NCBI RefSeq assembly: GCF_026151205.1
Contig: NC_087074.1
Span: 12,443,182 to 12,507,181, forward strand
Source of the DNA: Bolinopsis microptera
Taxonomy: Eukaryota; Ctenophora; Tentaculata; Lobata; Bolinopsidae
Direction: 5' to 3'
Length of the DNA: 64,000 nucleotides
Notes under the pieces: model-generated
Told to the model about the DNA's origin: nothing
Seen by the model: only the letters and a program-made list of their open reading frames with translations
Database searches by the model: none
In this document: piece by piece, positions 24,801-33,989 of the stretch
How positions within the stretch are numbered: the stretch's first letter is position 1
Layout of the letters: every line of letters begins with the position of its first letter
Position numbers and translations under genes: made by a program

Positions 24801-25560
24801 AACGCCAACTTAGTGCATAATCAAGCAAGTTATAGACATATTTCATACGTATCAAATTGGATGTGCTTTTGGCGGAGATATAACGTGTGCCTAATAAGTA
24901 ACACCATAACAGTATGCAAAACTGATTATGTTAAGAACACATTAAAAAGTGAAAATCAATACCTGAGAAACAACGAATTTATCTCCACAGTTGTAATTAT
25001 TTGCAGCATTTGCTCTGAGAGCACCTGTCGGCTCCATTAGTACAGCCTGATAGAAAATAAATAGAAAATAATAACAATAGGACATGTTCATACACAACTG
25101 CATTGGAGCCTGTAGAATCCCCTAATGACTAATTATTTCCAAATTAACTTTTTAATTGTTTACTTTACATCTGTTAGCTATGGGTAGGTATTATATATCT
25201 ATTGAATATTCAAATTATTCATGATAACATAAATATTTCAATTAAGCAAAACTTCAACACTAATATTGAGACAATCAAAAATGTTCTATTCTAGCATTGA
25301 ACCAACCTTAGAGGAGCCAAGGCTAACAATTTCCACTTTAGCACCATGTTTTAGAGGTGTTTTTCCGAATGGGGGAGTAGCAGTCTGAAACAAAAATGTG
25401 GTTATTCTTGACAAATAACATAATAAAATCATGCCAACATTACATTGAATATCCAATTGAGTTAATATATTATCAACAATACGAAGTTCATTCTATAAAG
25501 CGTTATACACAGCAATATTTCAACAGCATTACTTACTGGCACTTTCACAACTCTTGCCAT
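12835..25560 (-). CDS. Multi-beta-trefoil protein (FGF/IL-1/fascin-like fold)
   Basis: Minus-strand exons in order: 25560-25537, 25384-25307, 25046-24963, 24461-24387, 20215-20039, 18615-18484, 18431-18353, 18204-17989, 17618-17409, 15879-15732, 15021-14916, 13617-13550, 13284-13169, 12996-12835; about 557 residues. The phases agree at every junction except around exons 6/7. No signal peptide is present (MARVVKVPTATPP), so it is probably cytoplasmic. The first domain (residues about 20-147) has alternating beta-strand and Gly-turn segments and contains FEACADPGKFLAF, which resembles the IL-1 family signature. The second has GKYLAIMANGIVHGNG followed by a Cys-x-F element and a W-L-C-V-T strand, like FGF or fascin trefoils. 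A Pro-rich linker (exons 10-11) leads to a third trefoil (GYMCSSGGQLE, FSFENAKNGGFMKA). The fold call is inference from strand pattern. Function is unknown; actin bundling (fascin-like) or ligand activity are alternatives. Exon 10 is flanked by minisatellites, and intron 4 holds three antisense genes. Confidence 0.65.
13640..13860. repeat. Short GT-rich dispersed-element-like segment
   Basis: This intergenic-looking piece in an intron of the beta-trefoil gene has a TG microsatellite (13661-13677), then a stretch like many insect and cnidarian short dispersed elements (CGAACGGCTTACGGGAAAA) and a GGTACC-containing end near 13840. A GGGGTACCAATTTTTGGGCT-like segment also occurs at about 758-778. 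Element family not identified. Confidence 0.25.
15371..15748 (-). repeat. 27-bp minisatellite carrying a splice donor, 14 copies
   Basis: Fourteen head-to-tail copies of a 27-bp unit run from 15371 to 15748. On the minus strand each unit reads GGTGCAGCTGCAG followed by GTAAATATACTATT, so every copy contains a strong 5' splice site (CAG|GTAAAT). The first copy is the natural end of exon 10 of the beta-trefoil gene. Because 27 is divisible by three, use of any later donor would add whole GKYTIGAAA repeats without shifting frame. The copies differ at only a couple of positions, which suggests recent expansion. Confidence 0.9.
15840..16407 (-). repeat. 71-bp minisatellite carrying a splice acceptor, 8 copies
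   Basis: Eight copies of a 71-bp unit (one shortened by 2 bp near 16290) begin at 15840, 15911, 15982 and so on to about 16407. On the minus strand each holds a pyrimidine-rich tract and acceptor (CTGCCTACTTTCCCAG) followed by the first 36 bases of exon 10 (TSAPLHAVNNAP) and then GTAACA. The 3'-most unit is the acceptor edge used in the exon 10 model. The period is not a multiple of three, so alternative acceptors would change the reading frame unless each mini-exon is also spliced out. Confidence 0.9.
18206..18310. repeat. AGGTATTAG-type minisatellite in intron
   Basis: About ten imperfect 9-10-bp copies of AGGTATTAG lie just upstream (minus sense) of exon 8 of the beta-trefoil gene. No coding role seen. 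Confidence 0.6.
20630..21160 (+). CDS. Secreted peptide precursor with repeated Cys-Gly peptides
   Basis: A single exon of 176 residues. Residues 1-18 (MRLLAFLVVLVVCYGGRA) form a classic signal peptide. The rest is a chain of repeats about 24 residues long in which dibasic or ER/TR sites precede a Cys-led peptide: KRCVSDGR, KRCGSSIQEL, TRCGSGLLE, KRCGTGLEEL, KRCGSSLLE, RRCGTGIQDLL, KRCGGIQN. Acidic spacers such as SADEVITFV separate them. This is the architecture of a prohormone or neuropeptide precursor cut by furin/PC-type enzymes. Each product would carry one N-terminal cysteine, allowing disulfide dimers; this is inference. No C-terminal amidation glycine is evident on most units. AATAAA lies at 21488-21493. 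The gene is antisense to, and inside, intron 4 of the beta-trefoil gene. An extracellular defence role is an alternative. Confidence 0.75.
   Translation: MRLLAFLVVLVVCYGGRAEEECRAEEIEKKNAVELIHYLKRCVSDGRLAKRSSLDYQKRCGSSIQELIEERSADEVITFVTRCGSGLLEKREEIAMEIVKRCGTGLEELQRRSTDEVVEVMKRCGSSLLEERSDVEEELQRRCGTGIQDLLNKRNLGEALNVLKRCGGIQNRVGRE
21660..21685 (+). promoter_or_regulatory. Shared upstream motif of peptide precursors
   Basis: GTGTCACATGACCACATGAA occurs here, about 90 bases before the ATG at 21771, and again at about 22991, about 110 bases before the ATG at 23111. A related GTGGCCACATGAAATCGAG lies at about 20532, 100 bases before the first precursor. The conserved position suggests a common promoter element with E-box-like CACATG cores. 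Confidence 0.45.
21771..22076 (+). CDS. Secreted peptide precursor, paralogue A
   Basis: A single exon of 101 residues, started at the second in-frame ATG (21771) because MKYCILFVAVLSVFHGLVAA then forms a clean signal peptide. The longer frame from 21699 would bury it. Dibasic sites release Cys-led segments: KRCHGEWHGALL (ending KKR), KRCLIGGGSGKLE and a final KRCAGWIETHIQGGKPCYE. Acidic spacers (ETEAEIE, SLGDIAELSVML) separate them. The body is almost identical to the gene at 23111 but the last peptide differs. Its 3' flank resembles that of the precursor at 20630, so the three form a local tandem family. AATAAA lies at 22597-22602. Function unknown; signalling or defence peptide are both possible. 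Confidence 0.75.
   Translation: MKYCILFVAVLSVFHGLVAAEEDLEKRETEAEIEKRCHGEWHGALLKKRSLGDIAELSVMLKRCLIGGGSGKLEKRDDVKVKKRCAGWIETHIQGGKPCYE
22180..22272. repeat. TACATTA 7-bp microsatellite
   Basis: About a dozen head-to-tail copies of TACATTA lie in the 3' flank of the second peptide precursor. Confidence 0.85.
23111..23413 (+). CDS. Secreted peptide precursor, paralogue B
   Basis: A single exon of 100 residues, started at 23111 for the signal peptide MKYCILLVAVLSVFHGLVVA. The central region matches the gene at 21771 nearly residue for residue (KRCHGEWHGALL, KRCLIGGGSGKLE). After the last KKR the product is CHGAFDVKCVIGGTHEQ, unlike its neighbour's CAGWIETHIQGG peptide. Both end peptides carry two cysteines. 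The 5' flanks of the pair share a block from GTGTCACATGACCACATGAA to TGCTGTTTACTGTA, so promoter and coding region were duplicated together. AATAAA lies at 23965-23970. Nested in intron 4 of the minus-strand beta-trefoil gene. Confidence 0.75.
   Translation: MKYCILLVAVLSVFHGLVVAEDLEKRETEAEIEKRCHGEWHGALLKKRSLGDIAELSVMLKRCLIGGGSGKLEKRDDVKVKKRCHGAFDVKCVIGGTHEQ
24564..24893. mobile_element. 330-bp MITE with 5-bp target duplication
   Basis: Inverted ends of about 33 bp (TAGGCGCAGTTTATATCTCC inward on the left, GGAGATATAACGTGTGCCTA on the right) flank a non-coding core. ATAAG is duplicated at 24559-24563 and 24894-24898. It sits in intron 3 of the beta-trefoil gene. No ORF; superfamily not assigned. 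Confidence 0.7.
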
Positions 25561-25950
25561 CCCTAGCAAAGATTTAACATTCATTAATCATAAATATATC
25601 ATAAAATATCAATAGGTATAGGTGTGACCATTAAAACTGATTGCATGGACAACATTCTGTCATTGACGCTTATCTAGCATATTGAAAATAAAGCGAAATT
25701 ATTAATATATAAGGGCTATGTAGCTAGTGGGTTGGTTAGAGCATCGCCTAGCTGAGGATCTGTTGGATCTATGCAAAATTACGCATTTGTGTTATGAATT
25801 CTCCTTCGAGTGTTTGTTGACTCGGCAAATTTTGCAAAAAATGAATGCAGAATGAAAAAGATAAAACTGTATCAAGTGGATATTTCTCAGAAAAGAAAAA
25901 TTGAGATGTGTACGATACGAATATTTTTAGGTTGATTGAATACATCTGCA
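25561..25950. other. Gap between beta-trefoil gene and Merlin-like element
   Basis: AT-rich 5' flank of the beta-trefoil gene. A tRNA-like A-box stretch (TAGCTAGTGGGTTGGTTAGA, 25721-25740) has no clear B box after it and may be a SINE remnant. Nothing else recognised. Confidence 0.35.
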
Positions 25951-25958
25951 AAATTTTA

Positions 25959-27066
25959 GGCAGTATCTAGATAGCCCGACCCCTGTCCACGGACAACTGT
26001 CCCCGGACAACTGTCCACGAAAAACTGTCCACAAACAACTGTCCATGAACAACTGTCCACGAACAACTGTCCACGAACAACTGTCCACGAACAACTGTCC
26101 ACGAACATCTGTCTACCAGATCATATGATCGCAAATGTTATGAAATTGAATGGTATGTATGGTATCTTGGATGCAATTAGTTACGACTAGCATAATTAAT
26201 TGTAGCGTAGTCAATTACTGGATTAAACTATTGATTACGATTCAAATGTGGTCTCTTGGATATAACTAGTTACGAATAATATTGATTGTAGCGTATTATA
26301 TGGCTCAATGAAATAAATGATTACGATTTAAATGTGGTATATAAGCCGTTTTTTTTGTGAAGTATTATCAGTATCATCAACAACAACAACTCCTGACATG
26401 GTACTCTTTTGTCTAATGGACGAAATTAATGGACCCACGGCCTCCCTAGAGAATGCTCGAGACTTCCTATTCCAGAAAAACCTCCTAAAGAGCTCCATGT
26501 CCTGTCCTGGGTGTAACGCATCTATGTCCCTGGTTCCCTGCTCGTCCTCGAAGTCTCCAGATGGACTGATATGGCGCTGCTCCCCCTGCAAGAAGAACAA
26601 AAATATCAGAACAGACAGCATCCTCTCTGGACAGAAGCTCGCTCTCAAGACCTTTTTACAGCTTGTATCACGTTGCGACCCCCACGGTCGTTTCACTATG
26701 GTCCTATGGTCCTATCGTCCTGACGATACAGGGGGAGCCGCGCACTTCGTGTCCCTGGTTCGTGCGCGGCGGGTCATACAACGTATGACAATTTACAGCT
26801 GCTGTTCTGTTTGAGTATAAAAGGACTAGCTGGCATTACGATATCACAGATGACGTTTTACCAGCTTGAGTCCACTTTTCGAGAGGCGAGATAGGTTTGC
26901 AGATAGGGTCGCAGGGTAGGGCTGAGTTCATCCGTTTCGTTTTCTCTGAGACCATAGTTGTAGTTGTTCAAGATACTGTTATTATGCAGTAATATGATCT
27001 GGTAGACAGTTGTCCGTGGACAGTTGTCCGCGGACAGAGGTCGGGCTATCTATACTAGATACTGCC
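25959..27066 (+). mobile_element. Merlin-like DNA transposon with 8-bp target duplication
   Basis: The ends GGCAGTATCTAGATAGCCCG (left) and its inverted copy ending CTAGATACTGCC (right, with a 9-base insertion) bound a 1108-bp element. AAATTTTA is duplicated exactly at 25951-25958 and 27067-27074, matching the 8-9 bp duplications of the Merlin/IS1016 superfamily. Subterminal 15-bp repeats of CAACTGTCCACGAA type fill 25990-26110 and reappear inverted at 27005-27045. The interior carries a truncated transposase frame (26398-26814). Confidence 0.8.
26398..26814 (+). pseudogene. Truncated Merlin/ISXO2-like transposase
   Basis: The ATG at 26398 opens a 138-codon frame. It contains a zinc ribbon, CPGC...WRCSPCKK, followed by a basic stretch and the KNIRTDSILSGQKLAL segment typical of the N-terminus of ISXO2/IS1016 (Merlin) transposases, where WRC..C....SIR.GS precedes the helix-turn-helix. 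Beyond about codon 90 the similarity stops and the sequence becomes low-complexity (repeated GGTCCTAT). The DDE catalytic core is absent, so this copy is a deletion derivative needing a helper. Confidence 0.65.
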
Positions 27067-27848
27067 AAATTTTATGCACAGAAATATACAAGTATGCAGG
27101 CAAAATTGTCATATTCAAAATTCTAAAAAACCAATTAGGCTTATTCTAGCAGTTTTGACACGACAATTTACTCTAAATCGCTGGAGACTACTTTTAATCG
27201 ATTCAATGGTCAAAATTACGTCAAAATAAGATGATTTTTACGATTCTAAGGTATTGAACAGATAATCCCTTACTTTAACGGGGGCCACCTAACAGCTAAT
27301 TAGGGCCAAACAAACTGTGATGGACCGATAGTAGTACAAGTAAATTCTGTAGAAGTATCGGTAGAGTTAACAGTGGCATAACGTTGCCTGTTGGCACCCC
27401 TCAAAATAACACTTAAATAACTATTTTCAAAATCAATCAATAACAATCCAGTATCAATCGATTAGGTTTTAATATAAAAGTGGAGTGAGTTTTGATAGTT
27501 CACTATTGACTATGAATATTGAATATTAAGAAAAAAATGAGATTTTGAAGACTCTGAACTTTTTTTGGTGGATTTATGAAAACATTGCAACAAAAATACG
27601 ATTAGATTCACGCTTAAAGTACTTAAAAATTAAACACTGAGAAATTAAAACGTCAGGCGTTACACTGAAATTATGAATCAAGACGCTCAATTTTTGTTGT
27701 ACGGTGCAAGACATTCAATATACGCGCGGCGCGCATCAAATTTCCAAATAAAATTATTTTACTTCGCCATTTGTGCATTGTGTGTCGTTTCCTCCATGTG
27801 CATGAATTTTATTTTTCCTCTACGCGAAAAGTGAGCACTAGTTTAGCT
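27067..27848. other. Non-coding AT-rich spacer
   Basis: No coding exon recognised. A GCGCGGCGCGC patch near 27723 may be an outer fragment of the foldback element that follows. Confidence 0.4.
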
Positions 27849-28640
27849 TGATTCACGATGTCAATCCTTCGCATCTCGCCGATCTGCATCAGCATTATTG
27901 GATGCGCGCGCGCGACCCAGTAGCGCATCGCGCTACAATAGTTTAGCAAATAAAATAAAAATTGTTTAGCTCCATGTTGACCATTGTTAATGGTCTGGCC
28001 CGGCGCGCGCTACTTCGAAGAAATTTAAACGAGAAACATCCGTCAAAGCTCCATGCTTTGAAGGACTTCGCCGCTTCGACGCGCCGCGCAAACTAGCATT
28101 CTTGCTTCGCAGAGCAACGATCTCGATGGGTTGACACCGTCAATCAACTCCATGCTTAACTTACTTATTTCATGATTTATGTTTTGTGTTTCAATATTTT
28201 GGGAGAAGTGAAATTAATGCGCGCGGAGGAAATTCCGCGCTGGGTAAGTAATAAAACCAAAATAGTTTAAACAATTACTTTTATGATTCTTCATTTAATG
28301 ATATAATTAACTCTTTTTGTGAACATGTTGGACTATTTAGTAAAATTAATACGAAACGGAAATTTGAGTTATTTAAAAAACAACAAGTGGCCGTAGAAAT
28401 ATAATTTTTGTATTGTTATGTGTTTGGTGTGACTAATTTATAAATCATGATGTTCCTCATTCAATTATTTTCAAACGTAGGTCGAATTCACAATATCACA
28501 AAGTTTTAATTCCATTAATTGTAGCGCGATGCACTACTGGGTCGCGCGCGCATCCAATAATGCTTCTCGCAACCACAGTAGCATCGGCGGGATACACCAC
28601 TGGGCCTCGCTGAGCTAGGAAGGATTGACATCGTGAATCA
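27849..28640. mobile_element. Foldback element with nested inverted arms
   Basis: The outer arms TGATTCACGATGTCAATCCT (27849-27868) and its exact inverse (28621-28640) enclose inner inverted blocks: 27890-27938, containing GCGCGCGCGACCCAGTAGCGC, is mirrored at 28518-28563. The GC-rich arms contrast with an AT-rich centre. No ORF and no convincing target duplication was found. Confidence 0.65.
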
Positions 28641-29987
28641 ATTCCATTAATTACCATTAATTAAATTGAATTAATTATATAATGAGTACGTGTCTTATCT
28701 CATGGTTAAAATTACCATTACCGAATTTATTCGTGTGATTATAAAGTAAGAAAATTCATTCAAACATGAATAACATATACAAATAAATTTAGCAATGGTA
28801 ATTCTTTAACTGTACAGATTAAAAACCTTAAAGTATAAATGCATTCCTCTCATCAGCTATATTGTCTTTTGGCAGCACGCTTGAATCATGAGTTGTCCTG
28901 TTTGCCGTGTTTTATTTTGTATTATCATCCCCTTTATTAGCGTATTCATTTAGGTTATAAATAGGTTGTAACACACACCACTAATTGTTAAGGGAAACTC
29001 ATGAGCTTAATTGTTTTATTTTGAGTATGCACCTTAGCTTTCTGTAAACAAATTTCGAATTGTTTTTTGTTATGGTGTCAACTTTCTAGCGCTTGCAGCC
29101 GAAAGTTCGTGAAATTCCTACTTACTGCCTGTAGGCATGAAGTGGTAATAATACTTATGATACTTGTTTCCTTGGGAGCAGAAGAGTAACCCCATGTGAC
29201 ATGATTTACGATAATCAGACTGTGTTTGTCTTAAGACAGTAGTGGTGTTGAGGAATGGTCATCAGAGAACTTAACATCGGATTTGTATTATCCATGTCAT
29301 TTCATCATGACACATTTTTGGAATGTTTCAAATGAAGTTCAATTAATTGCAAGTTCAATACCCGCTGTCTACCTAGTCGTGGGGTGAGCGTCGTCGACGT
29401 TCTGCTAAGGATCCCACAGGATTTATGCAGCCTCCCGGTCCACCCAGCCGAATGCTCGAGAAATCGTGTGTGCGGGTTAAATGGGGAGCTGTGCAATATA
29501 GTACAGCGAAAAAGCAAAAACTCAATGGATGGTTACCGTAATGGGTGCCACATGCCTAGCATGAAATATTTACCTACTTACTTGCACTTGTGTAGGTCTG
29601 TAGAAGTAAGGTTTTTTTTTTCTGGGTGCCACAGACCCACCCAATGGTGCTGACTTTTTTGGTTTAAAGACCCACTTTTCCATTGAATTTGGCTCGCTGG
29701 CTGAGCTGCGCTTGCAGTAACAGTTCACCACCAAATTTTTTAATCCAATTTTTTGAACTTTCCCTATCAACAATCTTAGAGATTGGACTAAATATTACAT
29801 TCCATAATTTAGGACTTGAAGTTGATGACCTTCTTCCGTCAGAATAATTATATGTACTATTCATATATATGCAATATTCCACCACATTTTGGTTGATAAT
29901 CGGATTTCCAAAGTCCACTCATAACTTACAAATACCCCTTAAAATGCTGGCTTTATACTTATAGTATAAAGATGTAGGTATAGGTCA
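28641..29987. other. Spacer without recognised genes
   Basis: No exon recognised. The block at about 29370-29540 is GC-richer than its surroundings and could be a SINE-like dispersed repeat, but no A or B box was convincing. Confidence 0.35.
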
Positions 29988-30213
29988 GGGACGTAGCCAG
30001 GATTTTTATTTGAGGGGGGCTGTCGGCGAGCGAAGCGAGCCGATGCGTCTAATCCAGCTGCGCAGCGAGCGAAGCGAGCAAGCTGTGGCAGGGGTCTGGG
30101 GACGCAGCCCCCCGGAAAATTTTGGCGAAACAGGGTGTTTTAGACGACATTTGGCATTAAAGAAATTTGTAGGACAGCAATAAACTGAGATTGAAAAGAA
30201 TCAAGTACTCACG
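29988..30213 (+). repeat. GC-rich dispersed repeat, intact copy 1
   Basis: Starts GGGACGTAGCCAGGATTTTT and contains GAGCGAAGCGAGC palindromes and a GGGGACGCAGCCCCCC hairpin. It ends near CAAGTACTCACGTA. A second copy follows immediately and is interrupted; this copy preserves the uninterrupted sequence TTTTAGACGACATTTGG. Confidence 0.8.
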
Positions 30214-30427
30214 TACAGGGAAGTAGCCAGGATTTTTCTTAGAGGGGGGCTGTCGGCTCGCTTCGCTCGCCGACGTGTCCAATCCAGCTGTGCAGCGAGC
30301 GAAGCGAGCAAGCTGTGGCAGGGGTCTGGGGGCGCAGCCCCCTGCAGGGTCCAGGGGCGGAGCCCCTTGGCGGGGGCTAGGGGGGCGCAGCCCCCCGGAA
30401 AATTTTTGCGAAACAGGGTGTTTTAGA

Positions 30428-33400
30428 GGGGGGGGGGGTGACATGTCTCCAATGTCTCCAATGTCTTTTGTCTTTTTTGAAAAGATAGGGTGCAGAGACA
30501 TGTCCTGGAGACATTGGAGACATTGGAGACACAGCTTTTGGAGACATTGGAGACATTGGGGACATTGGAGACATTGGAGACAAAGCTTTTGGAGACATTG
30601 GAGACATTGGAGACACTGGAGACGTAGATGTATGATTGGAGAAGGAGGAGGATCTAGGAGGAGGATGACCCAGGAGGAGGACTCAGGAGGAGAAGGAGGA
30701 GGATGAGGACTCAGGAAGAGGACTGAGGAGGACTGAGAAGGAGGAGGACTGAGGAGTACTGAGGAGGATGGCTGAGGAGGATGGCTGAGGAGGATGACTG
30801 AGAGGGAGGAGGAGGAGGAGGAAGAGGAAAAGGACTGAGGAGGAGGAGTAGGACTGAGGAGGAGAAGGAGGAGGACCTAGGAGGAGGACCCAGAAGGAGG
30901 ACTCAGGAGGAGGAGGAGGAGAACTCAGGAAAAGGACTGAGAAGGAGGAGGACTCAGGAGTACTGAAGAGGATGACTGAGGAGGAGGAGGAGAAGGACTG
31001 AGGAGGAGAAGGAGAAGGTGGAGGAACTAGGAGGAGGATGAACCAGGAGGAGGACTCAGGAGGAAGAGGAGGAGGACTCAGGAGGAGGACTTAGGAGGAA
31101 TGAAAAGGAGGAGGACTGAGGAGAACTGAGGAGGAGGAGGAGGACTGAATAGGAGTAGGGGGACTGGGGAGGACTGAGGAGGAGGAGGACTGACGAGAAG
31201 GATGAGGAGGAGGACTGAGGACTGAGGACTGAGGAGGAAGAGGAGGAGGATGAAGAGGAGGAAGAGGACCCAGGAAGAGGAGGACTGAAGAGGACGATGA
31301 GGATGAGGACTGAGGAGGAGGAGGAGGACTGAGGAGGATGGCTGAGGAGGATGACTGAGAGGGAGGAGGAGGAGGACTGAGGAGGAGGAGGAGAAGGACT
31401 GAGGAGGAGAAGGAGGAGGACCTAGGAGGAGAAGGACCCAGGAGGAGGACCCAGGAGGAGGACTCAGGAGAAGGACTCAGGAAAACTGAAGAGTGAATAG
31501 GAGGAGGAGGGGGAGGACCTAGGAGGAGGAGGATCGAGAAGGAGGACTGAGGAGGAGGAGGAGGAGGAGAACTCAGGAAGAGGACTGAGGAGGACTGAGA
31601 AGGAGGAGGACTGAGAAGGAGGAGGACTGAGGAGCACTGAAGAGGATGACTGAGGAGGAGAGGAGAAGAAGGACTGAGGAGGAGAAGGATAAGGTGGAGG
31701 AACTAGGAGGAGGATGAACCAGGAGGAGGACTCAGGAGGAAGAGGGGGAGGACTCAGGAGGAGGACTTAGGAGGAATGAGAAGGAGGAGGACTGAGGAGA
31801 ACTGGGGAGGAGGAGGAGGACTGAATAGGAGGAGGAGGGGGACTGGGGAGGACTGAGGAGGAGGAGGACTGACGAGAAGGATGAGGAGGAGGACTGAGAA
31901 CTGAGGACTGAGGAGGAAGAGGAGGATGAAGAGGAGGAAGAGGACCCAGGAGGAGGAGGACTGAAGAGGACGATGAGGATGAGGACTGAGGAGGAGGAGG
32001 ACTGAGGAGGATGGCTGAGGAGGATGACTGAGAGGGAGGAGGAGGAGGACTGAGGAGGAGGAGGAGAAGGACTGAGGAGGAAAAGGAGGAGGACCTAGGA
32101 GGAGGAGGACCCAGGAGGAGGACTCAGGAGGAGGACTCATGAGAAGGACTCAGGAAAACTGAGGAGTGAATAGGAGGAGGAGGGGGAGGACCTAGGAGGA
32201 GGAGGACCCAGAAGGAGGACTGAGGAGGAGGAGAACTCAGGAAGAGGACTGAGGAGGACTGAGAAGGAGGAGGACTGAGGAGCACTGAAGAGGATGACTG
32301 AGGAGGAGGAGGAGGAGAATGACTGAGGAGGAGAAGGAGAAGGTGGAGGAACTAGGAGGAGGATGAACCAGGAGGAGGACTCAGGAGGAAGAAGGGGAGG
32401 ACTCAGGAGGAGGACTTAGGAGGAATGAGCAGGAGGAGGACTGAGGAGAACTGAGGAGGAGGAGGAGGAGGACTGAATAGGAGGAGGAGGACTGACGAGA
32501 AGGATGAGGAGGAGGACTGAGGACTGAGGAGGAAGAGGAGGAGGATGAAGAGGAGGAAGAGGACCCAGGAGGAGAAGGACTGAAGAGGAGGATGAGGATG
32601 AGGACTGAGGAGGAGGAGAAGGACTGAGGAGGACTGATGAGTATGGCTGAGGAGGATGACTGAGAGGGAGGAGGAGGACTGAGGAGGAGGAGGAGAAGGA
32701 CTGAGGAGGAGAAGGAGGAGGACCTAGGAGGAGGAGGACCCAGGAGGAGGACTCAGGAGGAAGACTCAGGAGGAGGAGGAGGACTCAGGAGGAAGACTCA
32801 GGAAAACTGAGGAGGAGGAGGAGGAGTGAATGGGAGGAGGAGGGGGACTGGGGAGGACTGAGGAAGAGGAGGACTAAGGAAAAGGATGAGGAGGAGGACT
32901 GAGGAGGAGGATGAGGACTGAGGAGGAGGACTGAGGAGTACTGATGAGGAAGGCTGAGGAGGACGGCTGAGGAGGATGGCTGAGGAGGATGACTGAGGAG
33001 GATGACTGAGAGGGAGGAGGAGGAGGAGGAGGAGGACTGAGGAGGAGGAGGAGGAGGAGAAGGAGGAGGACCTAGGAGGAGGAGGACTCAGGAAGAGGAG
33101 GACTCAGGAGGAGGACTCAGGAAGAGGACTCAGGAGGAGGACTGAGAAGGAGGAGGACTGAGGAGAACTGAGGAGGAGGAGGATGAGGACTGAATAGGAG
33201 GGGGGACTGGGGGAGGACTGAGGAGGAGGGGGACTTGGGGAGGACTGAGGAGGAGGAGGAAGACTGACGAGAAAGATGAGGAGGAGGACTGATGATTGAG
33301 GAGGAAGAGGAGGAGGATGAAGAGGAGTAGGAGGACTCAGGAGGAGGAGGACTCAGGAGGAGGAGGACTCAGGAGGAGGAGGAGAACAACTGAGGAGGAC

Positions 33401-33679
33401 TGAGGAGGAAGAGGAGGAGGAGGAGGAGGAGGAGGAGGAGGAGGAGGCTGTGTCTCCAATGTCTCCAAAAGCGGTGTCTCTAATGTCCCCAATGTCCCAA
33501 ATGTCCCGAATGTCTCCAATGTCTCCAAAAGCTGTGTCTCCAATGTCTCCAAAAGCTGTGTCTCTAATGTCCCAAATGTCTCCAATGTCTCCAAAAGCTG
33601 TGTCTCCAATGTCTCCAATGTCTTTGTCTTTTTCGAAAAGATAAGGTGCGGGAGACATTGGAGACATGTCACCCCCCCC
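30428..33679 (+). mobile_element. 3.25 kb satellite-bearing insertion with inverted ends
   Basis: The termini GGGGGGTGACATGTCTCCAA (left) and TTGGAGACATGTCACCCCCC (right) are inverted copies. TTTAGA flanks both sides (30422-30427 and 33680-33685), and copy 1 of the host repeat shows the single, empty-site version. Inside each end lie arrays of 9-bp GAGACATTG repeats and a conserved block (GTCTTTTTCGAAAAGATAAG on the right). The centre is a long purine-rich satellite. No transposase is encoded, so mobilisation by another element or a repeat-expansion origin is possible. Confidence 0.65.
30640..33440 (+). repeat. Purine-rich GAGGAGGACTGA satellite, about 2.8 kb
   Basis: Almost only A and G on the plus strand, built of variants of AGGAGGAGGACTGAGG. 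A higher-order repeat is visible: the block AACTAGGAGGAGGATGAACC recurs at about 31025, 31701 and 32351, a spacing of 650-676 bp. The open frames on either strand are low-complexity and not genes. Homopurine tracts of this length can form triplex DNA. Confidence 0.9.
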
Positions 33680-33989
33680 TTTAGACGACATTTGGCATTT
33701 AAGAAATTTGTAGGACAGCAATAAACTGGGATTGAAAAGAATCAAGTACTCACGTAAATTTGGTAACTTCACAACAGCAATCTGCATTCTCCAATCAGAA
33801 TTTAAGACTTACTCAGGCCTCATCGTCTTAAGATTTTTACATTTCCTACGGTCTAGGGGACACTATTGACTATTTATAGAAGTCTTCTAGAATGTTTGCT
33901 TGGATGTTATGACAGATATTTACTAATCCACTCTTCAAATCTTTGACTGACTGCAGTCATAAACACAGCCCAGTTACCAGGCGACCATG

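Larger units (their letters stand above)
30214..33756 (+). repeat. GC-rich dispersed repeat, copy 2, split by insertion
   Basis: The 5' part runs from AGGGAAGTAGCCAGGATTTT to TTTTAGA at 30427. The 3' part resumes with CGACATTTGGCATT at 33686 and ends near 33756 (CAAGTACTCACGTA). The two halves match copy 1 at 29988-30213 with a 3252-bp insert between. Copy 2 also carries extra GGGGGCGCAGCCCCC hairpins. Confidence 0.8.

Noticed and set aside
25711..25775. tRNA-like A-box region
   Set aside because: No matching B box or closed acceptor stem; at most a SINE remnant.
30275..30706. Plus-strand frame with repeated WRHWRHW
   Set aside because: Translation of the GAGACATTG repeat.
31754..32140. Pro/Ser-rich minus-strand frame in the purine satellite
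   Set aside because: Low-complexity translation of a homopyrimidine strand; no gene character.
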